Below, piece by piece: positions 12,030 through 23,978 of a stretch of 64,000 nucleotides of DNA. Below the pieces are notes generated by a model. That model did no database searches, had not been told where the DNA came from, and saw only the letters and a program-made list of their open reading frames with translations. The DNA lies in NCBI GenBank assembly GCA_963931865.1, contig OZ007506.1, forward strand, positions 12,892,450-12,956,449, given 5' to 3'. A program made the position numbers and the translations under genes. Every line of letters begins with the position of its first letter. The stretch's first letter is position 1. Source of the DNA: Axinella damicornis. Its lineage: Eukaryota > Porifera > Demospongiae > Axinellida > Axinellidae.

Positions 12030-12900
12030 CTAGCTACATGTATACACACAGCACATGAGCAACTTCGTGTGGATGGCCGGGTGAGGCACTTTGTCTATAG
12101 CGCTCAAGGAGAGAAGCGACCGTGATTGCTTTGCTGTGAGCATGAAGAGAGGAGAACAGACTGTTGGACATGTACCCCCGAGAGCTGTCTAGGAAAGTTT
12201 GGCATTTCCTGAGGCACAGAGGACAAGCGATGTGTGAGCGACCAAACCTTTCACAAAAGTAATGGCTTTGACAGTTTCCTGACATTTTGCCAGGATGATT
12301 TTGATGGTATGCTACCACACAGGGCAGAAGCGAAACTTGACTTCAATCTTCTTTACCAGCTTTTTCTTTGCTACAAGGCTGCTGCTGCAGTACATGATAC
12401 TGCAATCTGTTTCCTTGCTTCCTTGTTCATGCTGAGTTTAATAAATGCCTCCCTTATTAGTGGCCACCCTTGAATAGCAGCCACAGTAAATCGTGTGATG
12501 AAGTAAATAGTAGCCACGGTGTTTGATCACGGAAATACAGTAACTGCATGGCTGTGTATATAAAACATTGTGGCATTACGTACAGTACTACAGTAGTATG
12601 GGATATACGTACCCTTCAGTGTCCCTTGGCAAATATCAGTAGGTGTATGGTGTATTCTGTTGGTGTGTGCGTGTGTGTGTGCAATGTGTGTGTGTGTGTG
12701 CATGTGCTTCATGAATGTGTGTGAGAACGTTGACAAGGCAATGAATACTTCATGCAAGAAGTTTCGCAGATCAGGCTATCCATCAGTGGTATATATAGTT
12801 GATACGTGCAATTGGCAGCAAATGACAAATGAGTAGCTACATCTTCGGATTTTGGCAGTTGATTGCATATTTTGTTTGTGATTGCATGTTCAGACAAATG
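12030..12900. other. Spacer between blocks A and B, no gene seen
   Basis: 12030-12390 is the shared tail of the duplication. 12536-12655 is repeated at 26947-27056 at the end of block C. A minus-strand frame at 12034-12318 with a few Cys and His residues is retained in block B only in altered form. I do not call it a gene. Confidence 0.5.
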
Positions 12901-12905
12901 CAACC

Positions 12906-13555
12906 TTATTCGGCTAGCGCGCGCGCCGTCAATTCCATGGCGGCAGATTCCAATTACTTAATTGCGTGGGCGTTCATCACAGCTGCAACTGTTATAAACT
13001 ATCTTTGCTAGCCCCCTGCACTTTTCTAGGTAACAATCATCAGTGAATACAGTACTTCGGTTTGCGTAGGTGATAGAAGACTACATTGCAAGAGAGTCAA
13101 GCACGTTTACGGCGGCAGGTTTCGACGTTTGTGAAAAATAGTGGCTGCTGTAATAGTACCGTTCTCCATGGGCGTGGCTCGAGGTGGGGATGTGATTCGC
13201 CAGTGAGTTCCTGGACGTGCTCTGCAAGGCAGCTACGGCGAGGCTAGTGCCTTTTCAGTAAATAAATGCGCTCGAAAGTGTTACTCAGCTAGCGCCGACT
13301 TTGCAATACGCTCTTTGAGTCCGCCCACGGCTGTCCCTGAGCCCCTTCACATACGTCGAAACTTGTATCTCGTGAATGACTCTCTCTCTTGTAACGAGTC
13401 TTCCGTCACCTACAAAAAGTAATGCACTATATTCACTGATGATCGTTACCTGAAAACGTACGTAAAGCTAGTTTATAACAGTTGCAGCTATGCGGAACGC
13501 CCACGCAAGTAATTGGATTTTGCCGCTAGTGTCGGCGCGCGCGTTAGCCGAATAA
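12906..13555. mobile_element. Foldback element with arms of about 230 bases
   Basis: The ends are inverted copies ttattcggcta... / ...tagccgaataa. Arms at about 12906-13135 and 13345-13555 match imperfectly across most of their length, including tgcaactgttataaacta and caggtttcgacgt-like strings. It ends about 120 bases before the first retained exon of membrane gene copy B and may have replaced the 5' exons. I see no clear target duplication. Confidence 0.8.
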
Positions 13556-13673
13556 CCCGGAATTATATATATTATTGATCCGCAGACTATAAATCGTGGC
13601 ACAGTATATAGTGTTGTGTGGAGTGCTGTGTGGCTCTTTTTTCTGCGATCCAAAAGTATTAGTCTTCCTCCAG

Positions 13674-14422
13674 GTGTGCTGTGTGGCAGTTGCAGATCTA
13701 TGGGAGTGACAGCCCTACTCAACAACTGTGATACCTGTAGTGACGCATTTGGAACTGTCATTGCAGCCCTGGCTATCGTGGACCTGCTGATCTACCTGAC
13801 AGCTCTCACGTTTGCTCTCTCTTTCCCCCTCCCGCCATGGCTCTACCCTTGTGTGTTCTACCTCCAGATCCTCCCGCTCATGACGGACTACTTCCCCACC
13901 TCATTTGAGAAATTTCGACCCTATCTCTACTATGTCGGAAGTGCACTTGGACTCTACTTTCCCTATGATTTCTGCCTATATGCAAATATGACGGAATTAA
14001 TCTCCTATGCTGTTAGATACGTGCCTTTCTTTGTAGCACTTCTGGTGTGTCCGGTTGTGCTGATTATCAGGTGAGTATCACAGTGTAACGTGCATGTAAT
14101 GCGTTGTGGTCATGCTAAGCATTATTTTAGTTGTTGATCCATTTACTAGTATGAAAACCTGCTCTTTCACTATAAATTACAAATTCTCTTTCACCATGTA
14201 CACCTCAATACATACTTTATCACTTACAGTACAAAATTTTTCACTTACAGAAACCTTGCTAACTCAGAGTAATGAAAATACAAAGTAGAGAGTCTTTCCG
14301 TGCTTGATAGATGGTAGCAAGCTTCCATGCAGTAGCTTGCAAAAGCTTCCATTTTGTCGAGGACTTCTACTATGCAATGATGAGATCTGTCTCCACACAC
14401 ACACACACACACACACACGTAC

Positions 14423-14453
<31 letters not shown>

Positions 14454-14524
14454 ACACACACAATACACATACACACACACATGCACACACACACATGCAC
14501 ACACACACATGCACACACAAACAT

Positions 14525-14574
<50 letters not shown>

Positions 14575-15704
14575 ACACACACACATACCTCCACAGGCGG
14601 TATAAATTTCTCCCGGTACCCTGGCACGGGCTATGGTCCATCATCCTCTTCCTCTATACCCCTCTCGTCCACACTTCCATGTCCATTCTGAACTACAACT
14701 TTCTACCGGGACAGAATGGTACAAGTGTACCTCGTTGGTTCATCAATGGAAACATGAACTGTTTCAATGGTGGACACATTCCTCTGGGCCTTCTTGCAAT
14801 ATTCGTCCTCATCCTAACCACCCTTCTGGTACCATTACTAGCGATAGTCTCACTGGATCTAATTCATAAGGTGCGCTGGTCGCACCACATGGTAGAGCCT
14901 CTTACGAATGCTTACAAAGAGAAATATAGATGGTGGTCTGCAGTGGAGCTAGCCAAGAGACTGCTACTGTTGCTGTTCATCATTGCATTTCCGACCAATG
15001 ACTATCCAGCCATCTTCATCCTTCTGATCTTGCTGTTTGTGGCGGGTTTTGTTCAACCATACAAACACTGGTCCTACAATACGTTGGATGTGGTGATGGC
15101 CGGGAATATCCTAGTGTTACTGCTGCTGCGAAACACAGAACAAGTTGAAGAGGATTTCCAGGTCATACCTCCGCAGTCCCAGCTACGAAGGATGGGGCGT
15201 GGAGGTCGTGCAGAGTGTGGAGAGATTGAAGGAGTTACGAATATGACGTGGCTGCTTTTCCCGTTCGCATACTTTCCACTCTTCTTGACACTGATCATAC
15301 TGGTTGTGTGGGCTGTGTACAAGGTAGGAGGATGTGTTAGAAGACTCAAGGGCAGCTGTCACAAGAAAGACAAGAAAGAGGCTGAGTTACAGAGGGTGAC
15401 GACTTTAACAGTGCCTCAGAAACCTCGAACCACCACCATAGTGGACATGGCAGAACTGGACAGCCCTACTAGCCCAGGAGGTAAGTATAAGCAGTTTCAG
15501 AGCCCAACCTTGACTATTGTTGATATAAAGGAATTGGAGGGAGAGCCGAATGCCTGTGATTCTCCAAGTATCAAACATGCAGAAGCAAGAAGACTCACCA
15601 GCTGGCCCATTGAACAGAACTCGAGTAGCAAGGATGATTCTAATACAGCACCAGGCCCCAGCTCTCTGCCCAGGACAATGGTTAGCATTGAAACCACAAT
15701 CTAG
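13674..15704 (+). CDS. Cysteine-rich multi-pass membrane protein, copy B (5'-truncated)
   Basis: Two exons are kept, 13674-14070 and 14597-15704. The splice sites and lengths equal those of copy A apart from one codon deleted in the first (RSGMG becomes RSMG). Both are fully open, giving about 501 residues with VLCGSC...CDTC and all the transmembrane segments, and only a handful of conservative substitutions from copy A. The exons encoding the CPPG and YPCPxGYC modules are absent upstream; a foldback element sits there instead. No ATG with a plausible signal peptide is evident before 13674. Open frames after loss of the 5' end suggest recent truncation, a distant 5' exon or gene conversion. 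Confidence 0.7.
14395..14586 (+). repeat. (CA)n tract before exon acceptor, copy B
   Basis: Longer allele of the copy A tract with different interruptions (cgtac, aatac). It ends ten bases before the exon at 14597. Confidence 0.95.
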
Positions 15705-16007
15705 TGCAGGCATTGTCAGTCTAGTTATGTGATGGTAGTATGACAGTTGTCCTCATCTGCAACTCAGTTGTGACAGTCAGGAATCCATGCTGTTTTTAAT
15801 AGGATGTGTAAATACAGTATAGACCGATCAATCTGCCCCATGCGTTAGTTATTCATGATTGTATTATGCCACTGTTCTTCAAATACAGTGGTGTTGCTGC
15901 TCTATAGAACATGCAGTTGGTGATGAACTGTTAGCTGACTGAACTTAATACCTTAATACTTAACTCTGATATTCAAGCCCAAGACCTTGATCAATGTGGG
16001 TTTGACT

Positions 16008-16565
16008 GGAGAGATCGACGCCCAGTGATATGATGTTCACGATAGGATTGTATGGGAAGGATGACCAAGATTATGCCCAACTCGTCAGTCCGGGACTACA
16101 TACATACTCAGTGCTCATATTTCACTTCTATCCCGATATACCACTTGCTACCAATATAAAGAAGTCCCTGTCCTAGGCCTGCTGAAATTGGCCGACGGAA
16201 ATGTCTATTTCATCACCAGGTGTCTTGGTTTACCAAATAGTTGGTCCGGTGTCAGGTTTAAGTGCGCACGGATGAGTGTGAAACGCAATGTGGGATTCCC
16301 CAATGAAATGAATAATGTTCTGGAAAAACTAGGTGTTGGAAACATTATGCAACTTGCTATAAATAGACAATACCTTACACAGTGTGTCACAACACTACAC
16401 ATCCGTCACTGGCATATTAATATAATGTGTAGACATTTTCGGATCACCTCGGGGAATGTCATCTGCAGAGGAAGTGAAATGCTTCGGGTCCCTCAAATCA
16501 GAATGCTTTATATCGACGTTAACGTGTACTGCACATGTACCCAATATTGTGACCTTCGTGGCTGA
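16008..16565 (+). other. Block-B-specific insertion with an unrecognised open frame
   Basis: Here block B departs from both A and C after gatcaatgtgggtttga and rejoins A at gtgtaaatattac. The new segment carries an open frame at 16188-16565 (125 residues from a non-ATG start) that extends upstream in frame for several residues. Its composition is protein-like (Cys, Trp and hydrophobic runs, no low complexity), but I do not recognise it. It may be part of a transposon or a captured exon. Confidence 0.35.
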
Positions 16566-18539
16566 GTGTAAATATTACTAGGAATACGTATCCGCATAAT
16601 TGCCTCGCGCGCACGCCGCGGCCGCATGCGCAGCCTGGCCACGTGCTTACGAATTACGAGTATGATAGATCTCTAATAGCTAAGTGTGAATTTGCGAGTG
16701 TGGAGCTGAGATAAACATGTCGATTACACTAACTGTTCGACTCCACATGTAGCTGCTCTATATAGCTCTGCAAGCCCTGAAGGCCCGCTCGCTTGTACCC
16801 TAGCCTCTGGCTACACGAGACTATTGTGGAGTTGCGGTTTAAACAGATGTCGACTGTTTGACTCCATATGTAGCTGCTCCAGCTCTGCAAGCCCTGGAGC
16901 ACCGCACGCTCGTCCACTGATCTGTTCCTCAAGGTTGTAGTTCTCGCACCGTCGAGCCCTCGCAGCAAATAAAACTCAATTGGCCGGCAGGAAACCCGCA
17001 ACATTCCTATCGATCCTATCAACATTCCTGAGCATGACATATTCCAGTACGTACGTACGTACGTACGTACGTACCACGTACGTACGTACATACGTATATA
17101 GTGAGAAATAGATCCCCCATTCAAAGCCTCGCGCTAATGCACTCGGCAATGACTGTGGGTAAGCATCACTTGGACAGAGACCTAGCACATGTAGCTAGGA
17201 AGTTTCCAAGTATACTTGGCCTAGCACCCAACATCAGTAATTGTAAGGTGCCAAATTGGTAAAAGTGCAGGTGGGGTGATAATTATTTGACCTACAGTTG
17301 CAGTCATATAAGGCCTGCATGACTAGCGCATGGCTTCGGGAGGTTTTACAGTTTAGTGGGGATGCCTGCTGAAAACTCAGCACAAAGTCACTCTGAAGCT
17401 CAAGTTGTTATAGGGGCATATTTTCTGGACAGATGAGAAGGCCTACAATTAAGTGCATAGGGTGGAAATTGGCATCAATAAGGGGTTTCAATTAGCATGG
17501 ACCCATTCACTATTGCCATATATACCTCTGTCTGTACTGGTGGTGCATGCTGGTAGATTGAGAGTCCGTATATAGTGCTCAGCTCAGGCCTGCATGGGTT
17601 TGAATGCCACTAAAGCCCTTGACTTTTCTGTTGATGCCAAAGTCAAGTTCAAAAAAAGGGATTTGCCCTTCCAGAGATGCAAGTTTGAGCAATGCCATTT
17701 ATGGTAACTTCAGTGATGATGTCATCACCATCCCCAGTAAATTAATTAATGGGGCCCAGAACCTGAATGAGAACCTCCTCGTCTATAGCTCTGGGGATGC
17801 AGCATTTGTGGTTGTGGGTTATCAAATCCTATAACCTTATGTTTGACCGATGGAGCTGGTTGAATGCTATAGGGTGATGTCGAGAGCTGGACGTTGTGTC
17901 TAAGGTGTACATGCCTTAATTAACTTAAATGTCATTCGTGTGTGTATGTATACGTATGTATTATGTGTGTGTACGTGTGTGTGTTGAAATTCTGTAGCTA
18001 CTGTGATAAAATGCGATGAACTTTGACTGAGAGTTCATCAGACCTCTGCACAGAGAGCAGCCGGGAAACCATGATAATGGAGTATCTCCTTATAGTTTTG
18101 CAACTGGAAGATGATTGATAGCTGTTACGGTTTTTGGGAACACTCACTCAATATAGGCTTTCCGTAGTTTCATTTGACTCTGGTTGACCCCATTTCTTTG
18201 AAATAAGAATGATGGATCCGGAGTGCTTATGTAGGTGAATGACTCAAAGTAGCTGAGCGAGCGAATTATTATGACAAAGTGGATCAGAGGGGGAAGCAAA
18301 GCTATAGCTAGCGTCTACATAATATTATCCAGTAATGTCTGCTCGCAAAATAGGCACACCTATATACAAGGCTAAATTGCTGTGCTTTAATACAAAACTG
18401 AAAACAGGATGCAAGAAATGACCCAAAACCTCAAGTTGTGCAATAGCCAAGCTACCATTGGCACAAAGTATAAGTTACCAACCCAAAGTACATACAGGCA
18501 AATGGATATATCTCCATAAACCTCTGAACAGTGTTGATT

Positions 18540-21500
18540 TCACACTATATCGGAGTCCACTTCATCTTTTTGATCCAAATCAACAGCTTGTTTCTGGCAG
18601 CTACCACGACCCGCACTCTGCTCGTTGATGAGGCTCTCTTCGCTGTCGCTAATCTCAACCCAGCTCTGCCCAAGTCTCTGGGGCAGCACTTTACTCAGAC
18701 ACTTACAGAACTGGCAGTTATGCTTTTGCAGGAGCAGGCGAACAGTCACCCAAAAGCCATGCACAAAAACAAGGACTCCCAATATATGCAAACCAAAGGT
18801 GAGCGCAGCAAACAGTTCTCTCCGGTGTGGCCGCGGGTCTGAGCGTACCTGGCTACTACCGCAGGATGCAGCAATAGGTCCTTGGTATTATGTGCGAATT
18901 TCAGGTATGTTCAGACTCCAATTTTGGCAACTTAGGTGTCAACCAAAATTGCCGTTTTTGGAAACTGTTCACTATGGCAAATTAATGTAGGCGTCCACAA
19001 AGTAGCCAATTGTGGCAAATATGGTGTCAACAATAATTGCCAAGTTTGGCAATCTAATGTAGGCGTCCATAAAGTAGCCAAATGTGGCAAATATGGTGTT
19101 ACCAATAATTTCCAAGTTTGGCAATCTAATGTAGGCGTCCACAAAGTAGCCAATTGTGGCAAATATGGTGTCAACAATGATTGCCAAGTTTCACTATGGC
19201 AAATTAATGTAGGCGTCCACAAAGTAGCCAATTGTGGCAAATATGGTGTCAACAATAATTGCCAAGTTTGGCAATCTAATGTAGGCGTCCATAAAGTAGC
19301 CAAATGTGGCAAATATGGTGTCACCAATAATTTCCAAGTTTGGCAATCTAATGTAGGCGTCCACAAAGTAGCCAATTGTGGCAAATATGGTGTCAACAAT
19401 AATTGCCAAGTTTGGCAATCTAATGTAGGCGTCCACAAAGTAGCCAATTGTGGGAAATATGGTGTCAACAATAATTGCCAAGTTTGGCAATCTAATGTAG
19501 GCATCCACAAAGTAGCCAATTGTGGCAAATAATATTATGGTGTCAACAATAATTGCCAAGTTTGGCAATCTAATGTAGGCGTCCACAAAGTAGCCAATTG
19601 TGGCAAATATGGTGTCAACAATGATTGCCAAGTTTGGCAATCTAATGTAGGCGTCCACAAAGTAGCCAATTGTGGCAAATATGGTGTCAACAATAATTGC
19701 CAAGTTTGGCAATCTAATGTAGGCGTCCATAAAGTAGCCAAATGTGGCAAATATGGTGTCACCAATAATTTCCAAGTTTGGCAATCTAATGTAGGCGTCC
19801 ACAAAGTAGCCAATTGTGGCAAATATGGTGTCACCAATAATTTCCAAGTTTGGCAATCTAATGTAGGCGTCCACAAAGTAGCCAATTGTGGCAAATATGG
19901 TGTCAACAATAATTGCCAAGTTTGGCAATCTAATGTAGGCGTCCACAAAGTAGCCAATTGTGGGAAATATGGTGTCAACAATAATTGCCAAGTTTGGCAA
20001 TCTAATGTAGGCATCCACAAAGTAGCCAATTGTGGCAAATAATATTATGGTGTCAACAATAATTGCCAAGTTTGGCAATCTAATGTAGGCGTCCACAAAG
20101 TAGCCAATTGTGGCAAATATGGTGTCAACAATGATTGCCAAGTTTGGCAATCTAATGTAGGCGTCCACAAAGTAGCCAATTGTGGCAAATATGGTGTCAA
20201 CAATGATTGCCAAGTTTGGCAATCTAATGTAGGCGTCCACAAAGTAGCCAATTGTGGCAAATATGGTGTCAACAATAATTGCCAAGTTTGGCAATCTAAT
20301 GTAGGCGTCCACAAAGTAGCCAAATGTGGGAAATATGGTGTCACCAATAATTGCCAAGTTTGGCAATCTAATGTAAGTGTCCACAAAGTAGCCAATTGTG
20401 GCAAAATATGTGGTGTCAACAATAATTGCCACGTTTGGCAATCTAATGTAGGCGTCCACAAAGTAGCCAATTGTGGCAAATATGGTGTCACCAATAATTT
20501 CCAAGTTTGGCAATCTAATGTAGGCGTCCACAAAGTAGCCAATTGTGGCAAATATGGTGTCACCAATAATTGCCAAGTTTGGCAATCTAATGTAGGCGTT
20601 TCGTTGCTTGACACAAAGTTGCCAGAACTGGAAATAAGATTACTGCATATCTGCTAATTTACCACATTTGGCAATTCTTTGCTTGACACAAAGTTGCCAG
20701 AACTGGAAATAAGTGTACTGAATCTTTAAAAGTGCTTCCTGTGGGTATATAAGCAAGCATGGTTTTCATTTAAGAGCTTTTGGGGTATTGCAGAGGTTGC
20801 CAATTGTGGCAACTCTGCAATAGCACCAAGAAGTTGCCAATTTTGGCAACTTTAGTGGACATATTTTGCCAATATTGGCAATTTTCATGCCTTGCCAGAT
20901 ATGGCAATTTTCCTTCCAAAAGGAATTTCCATATCTGGCAATTTGTGAAAATTGCCATATTCGGCAAAATTTGTCTAAGAAAAGTTGCCAAAATCGGCAA
21001 CTTTGTAACCAAAGTTGCCAAAATTGGCAACTTTGGTTGACACCTAGGTTGCCAAAAGTGGCAACTGAACATAGCTCGCGAATTTGGATTGTACAAGGTG
21101 AAGGCAATTTCAATGATCCATGTGCCACCAATCAGCAAACTAGATGAAAGACCCATGTTTATTAGCAGGTGACTCCCTCTGATCATACGTAAGAGTGAAA
21201 AGACGGCACAAGCTACTGCAGTTACCATCCAAAACAAGTGCATGCGAATATGCAGATCAGTATGGCATCCACGATGGTTTAACAGCAGTAGCCCACTAAT
21301 CCAGAATGTAATAGAGAAGAACAGCTGGCTTGTTTTGGGCGGAAGTGTAATGTGGACAGAAAGGATGTCTATGACGCCTGAAAGGATGTAGCTATGGAGC
21401 GTAAAGCACAGCATGTTGGAACTTGCTCACTTCAGGTGCCAGCTTGCCATCATGCAGGTGTAAACATGTGGTATATTCTCCAAACGATATGATCCCGTCC

Positions 21501-21799
21501 ATCTTTGTCATGTAGAACATCAAAACATAGTTCGATAATCATTCCAGCTACATGTGTATTCCAAATAGGATCTTGGCAATCGGTTCAATTGGTACCTTTG
21601 GCCAAAATGGTTGGGGAATCCAGGACAGATTCTGTGGAGCACTCTTGTACTTGGAACAGCAGCCACTGCCATGCTGAAAATGGTTTTCAATTCGTCGCCA
21701 ATATCCAGCGTTGAGGTCGGCCCAGAATGTCAGAAACAGCCAACATACTCCATACAAGATATTCCATGACCCTCCCATTATGTGAGCTACAAAACTCAT
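18540..21799 (-). pseudogene. TMEM45/DUF716-like membrane protein, copy B (interrupted by transposon)
   Basis: Minus strand from MSFVAH at 21799 to the tail ending DEVDSDIV at 18540. It keeps the piece lost in copy A: SKTSQLFFSITFWISGLLLL, then CHTDLHIRMHLFW, matching the family's long central block up to GTWIIEIAFTLYNPNS. Directly after NPNS the gene is split by the 2.2-kb foldback element 18902-21077. It shares with copy A the 2-base excess between FGIH and VAGM (about 21549), so that lesion predates the duplication or marks something unusual in expression. The 3' part (18540-18840) is open and encodes a final helix and a Ser/Asp/Glu-rich tail. Confidence 0.75.
18902..21077. mobile_element. 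hAT-like foldback element loaded with 72-base tandem repeats
   Basis: It is flanked by the 8-bp duplication gcgaattt at 18894-18901 and 21078-21085. Block A has one copy, gtgaattt, at 10229-10236 (empty site). The termini are caggtatgttcag and ctgaacatagctc, and the inverted matches continue for about 47 bases (for example aggtgtcaaccaaa). The CAG start and 8-bp duplication fit non-autonomous hAT elements. The interior at about 18966-20600 holds some 22 copies of a 72-base unit. After that, about 20740-21060 is a chain of short palindromes of the form ttgccaaNNttggcaa. The 72-base unit keeps several frames open, which gives long but meaningless open frames on both strands. Confidence 0.9.
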
Positions 21800-22014
21800 C
21801 TTGAAGGCACCAAATATGCATATGGTTGTGACTGACTTCAGTTTAAAGAAACGCTCTCTTCGACTACAGCGCTTACTGCAAAAGAGAAGGGTTGCTTTAA
21901 CCCAGCTCAGTTGCTGCTTCAGTACTGAACAAAGCAGACCATGCAATTACACTGCTAGAGGGCCTCCAACATCAGACCTGCAGACGGGTAAACTATTCTA
22001 TATATATCTACCGC

Positions 22015-22340
22015 ACCAAGAGTTCATAACAATAAGAGTGTGCAACTGCCATATGGGTTCCACTACCGCCATCTCAGCAGTATGACGTCAATTGGTGTAC
22101 CTGTACACATAGCTACTATATTAGGCTGTGTAAACTCTGTAATAATCACGTTTTCACACTTAGGATCGAAGTGTGAAATTGTGATTACTACAGAGTTTAC
22201 ACACAGGTTGGCCACACAGATTGACTACTCATACTGATTGACTACTCATATATACTGCCATCATACTGCTGAGATGGCGGTAGTGGAACCCATATATGGC
22301 AGTTGCACACTCTTATTGTTATGAACTCTTGACCGCACCC
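22015..22340. repeat. Inverted repeat with arms of about 70 bases
   Basis: Left arm from ccaagagttcataacaataa to the cagcagtatga string near 22083, and right arm as its near-perfect complement ending in ttgttatgaactcttg. The interior holds a second hairpin and the attgactactcatactg repeats. The block A version is 11400-11585. Confidence 0.88.
22127..22203. mobile_element. 77-base hairpin (MITE-like) nested in the inverted repeat
   Basis: tgtgtaaactctgtaataat... pairs with ...attactacagagtttacaca around a short loop (taggatcga). Block A has only gtgtaaac at this point, so the hairpin is a gain in B or a loss in A. Confidence 0.8.
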
Positions 22341-23725
22341 AACTTGTTAGTTTGGCTGCTAACCAACTGCTAATTGAGACGTGTTTGACATTTGGCTGGG
22401 GTATAATAATTTAGCATTTCTGAATCCATACACTACTTGACCACTGAATAGCCTCCCATGCAGATGGATGAAAAATTCTAGCGTTCCTAGCTTTGTCTTT
22501 AGTCCGGCTATGTATATACCTCAGTCCTGTAATAAACAAGCAGTCATACTGTGTTAGTTTGGCTGCTAACCAACTGCTAATTGAAGACGTGTTTGTTTGA
22601 CATTTGGCTGGGGTACATGTATAATTATAAAGCATTTCTGCTTGACCACAGACATGCAGACAGGTGAACAATTCTACAATTATCCTTTTGGTGGTGTGGC
22701 CATGTATATATACCTCAGTCCTATAGCAAATAACTTACAAGCAGAATTGTGGTCACAGCAAAGTATTTTAATATTCCCCACCCAAAATTTTAGTTTGGCT
22801 GCTAACCAACTGCTAGCTATATAATTAATAGAAGATGTGTTTGAAAGCATTTGACTGTTGACCAATTAAACATCCCTGGTTCGAATCCCACCTGTTGTTT
22901 CACATGGTAAAGTGCTTTCTTTACCCCTCCACCCCTTGGGAGATCAGCCATTGGCTGAAAGGGCTTGGAGGTACAAGAGGCCACCCTCGAATAATAGCTG
23001 CACCTCCAGAAGGGCTGAATGAAATAAATGCCACCCTTGTTTAGCATTAGTAGCCTTGGCTAGCTATACACACAGCACAATGTCATGAGCAACTTCGTGT
23101 GGATGGCCGGGTGAGGCACTTTGTCTATATCGCTCAAGGAGAGAAGTGACCATGACCGCTTTGCCGCTGTTAGCATGAAGAGAGGAGAACAGGCTGTTGG
23201 AGAGCTGTCTAGGAAAGTTTGGCATTTCCTGAGGCACAGAGGATGAGCGATGTGTGAGCGACCAAACCTTTCACAAAAGTAATGGCTTTGACAGTTTCCT
23301 GACATTTTGCCGGGATGATTTTGATGGTATGCTACCACACAGGGCAGAAGCGAAACTTGACTTCAATCTTCTTTACCAGCTTTTTCTTTGCTACAGGGCT
23401 GCTGCGGAAACCGTTCTGAGGCTTACCTTGCGTATCATTCGATCGGTCTTCAACTGGTGTATGCCCAAAGTGGCAACTTTCACTCCTGACAGTCCTGAGT
23501 AACGACTGGTAAGTGCAACAGTACACGGGTATCACAATTTCAGGGATATGTCCGTTTTTGGGGGCAGCCCAAGCATGCTTTTATCTACGAGACTGGAACA
23601 AAACTAACCGCTTTGGGCACACACCGGTTGAAGGTCGATCCGACGGTACAAGAGGTAAGCCCCAGAACAGTCCCTGTGCGGCACCAGAGGGACAACAAAA
23701 AACCGTGCTCTATTATCCATGCTCA
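22340..23725. other. Block B tail and junction to block C, no gene seen
   Basis: Shared with block A to about 23406. There are two near repeats of the tttggctgctaaccaactgc segment (about 22350, 22560 and 22795). 23406-23726 is unique and joins the intron of membrane gene copy C. It contains a short internal repeat around gacggtacaagaggtaag. Confidence 0.6.
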
Positions 23726-23847
23726 GAGTAATGAAAATACAAAGTAGAGAGTCTTGATAGATGGTAGCAAGCTTCCATGCAGTAGTTAGCTTGCAAAAGC
23801 TTCCATTTTGTCGAGGACTTCTACTATGCAATGATGAGATCTGTCTC

Positions 23848-23968
23848 CACACACACACACACACACACACGTACACACGTACACACACAATACATGCCAC
23901 ACATACACATGCACACACACACGCACACACACACACATACACACACACACACATGCACACACACACAT
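23848..23968 (+). repeat. (CA)n tract, copy C
   Basis: Third allele of the CA tract before the membrane gene exon. Confidence 0.95.
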
Positions 23969-23978
23969 ACCTCCACAG

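Larger units (their letters stand above)
1650..12390. repeat. Tandem segmental duplication, block A
   Basis: This block is collinear with block B (13665-23406) and partly with block C (23727-27056). It carries the two 3' exons of the cysteine-rich membrane gene, a shared intergenic stretch, a TMEM45-like gene in reverse orientation and a shared tail ending near 12390. Homology is near-identical over exons and high over introns and spacers, which points to fairly recent duplication. Block-specific insertions (3764-7079, 7379-7904 and 11174-11399) interrupt it. Block boundaries are judged by eye and may be off by tens of bases. Confidence 0.9.
13665..23406. repeat. Tandem segmental duplication, block B
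   Basis: This block is collinear with block A. It lacks the insertions 3764-7079, 7379-7904 and 11174-11399. It has its own: a replacement at 16008-16561, the foldback element 18902-21077 and a hairpin at 22127-22203. Confidence 0.9.

Noticed and set aside
12034..12318. Zinc-finger-like minus-strand frame, present in altered form in block B (23060-23338)
   Set aside because: Cys and His spacing fits no finger type, and the frame differs between copies by deletions not in multiples of three.
19194..20585. 463-codon open frame resembling a secreted repeat protein
   Set aside because: It is a product of the 72-base tandem repeat inside a transposon, and several other frames are equally open.
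18966..20600. Centromeric or subtelomeric satellite
   Set aside because: The array is bounded by transposon termini and an 8-bp target duplication, with the empty site in the sister block.
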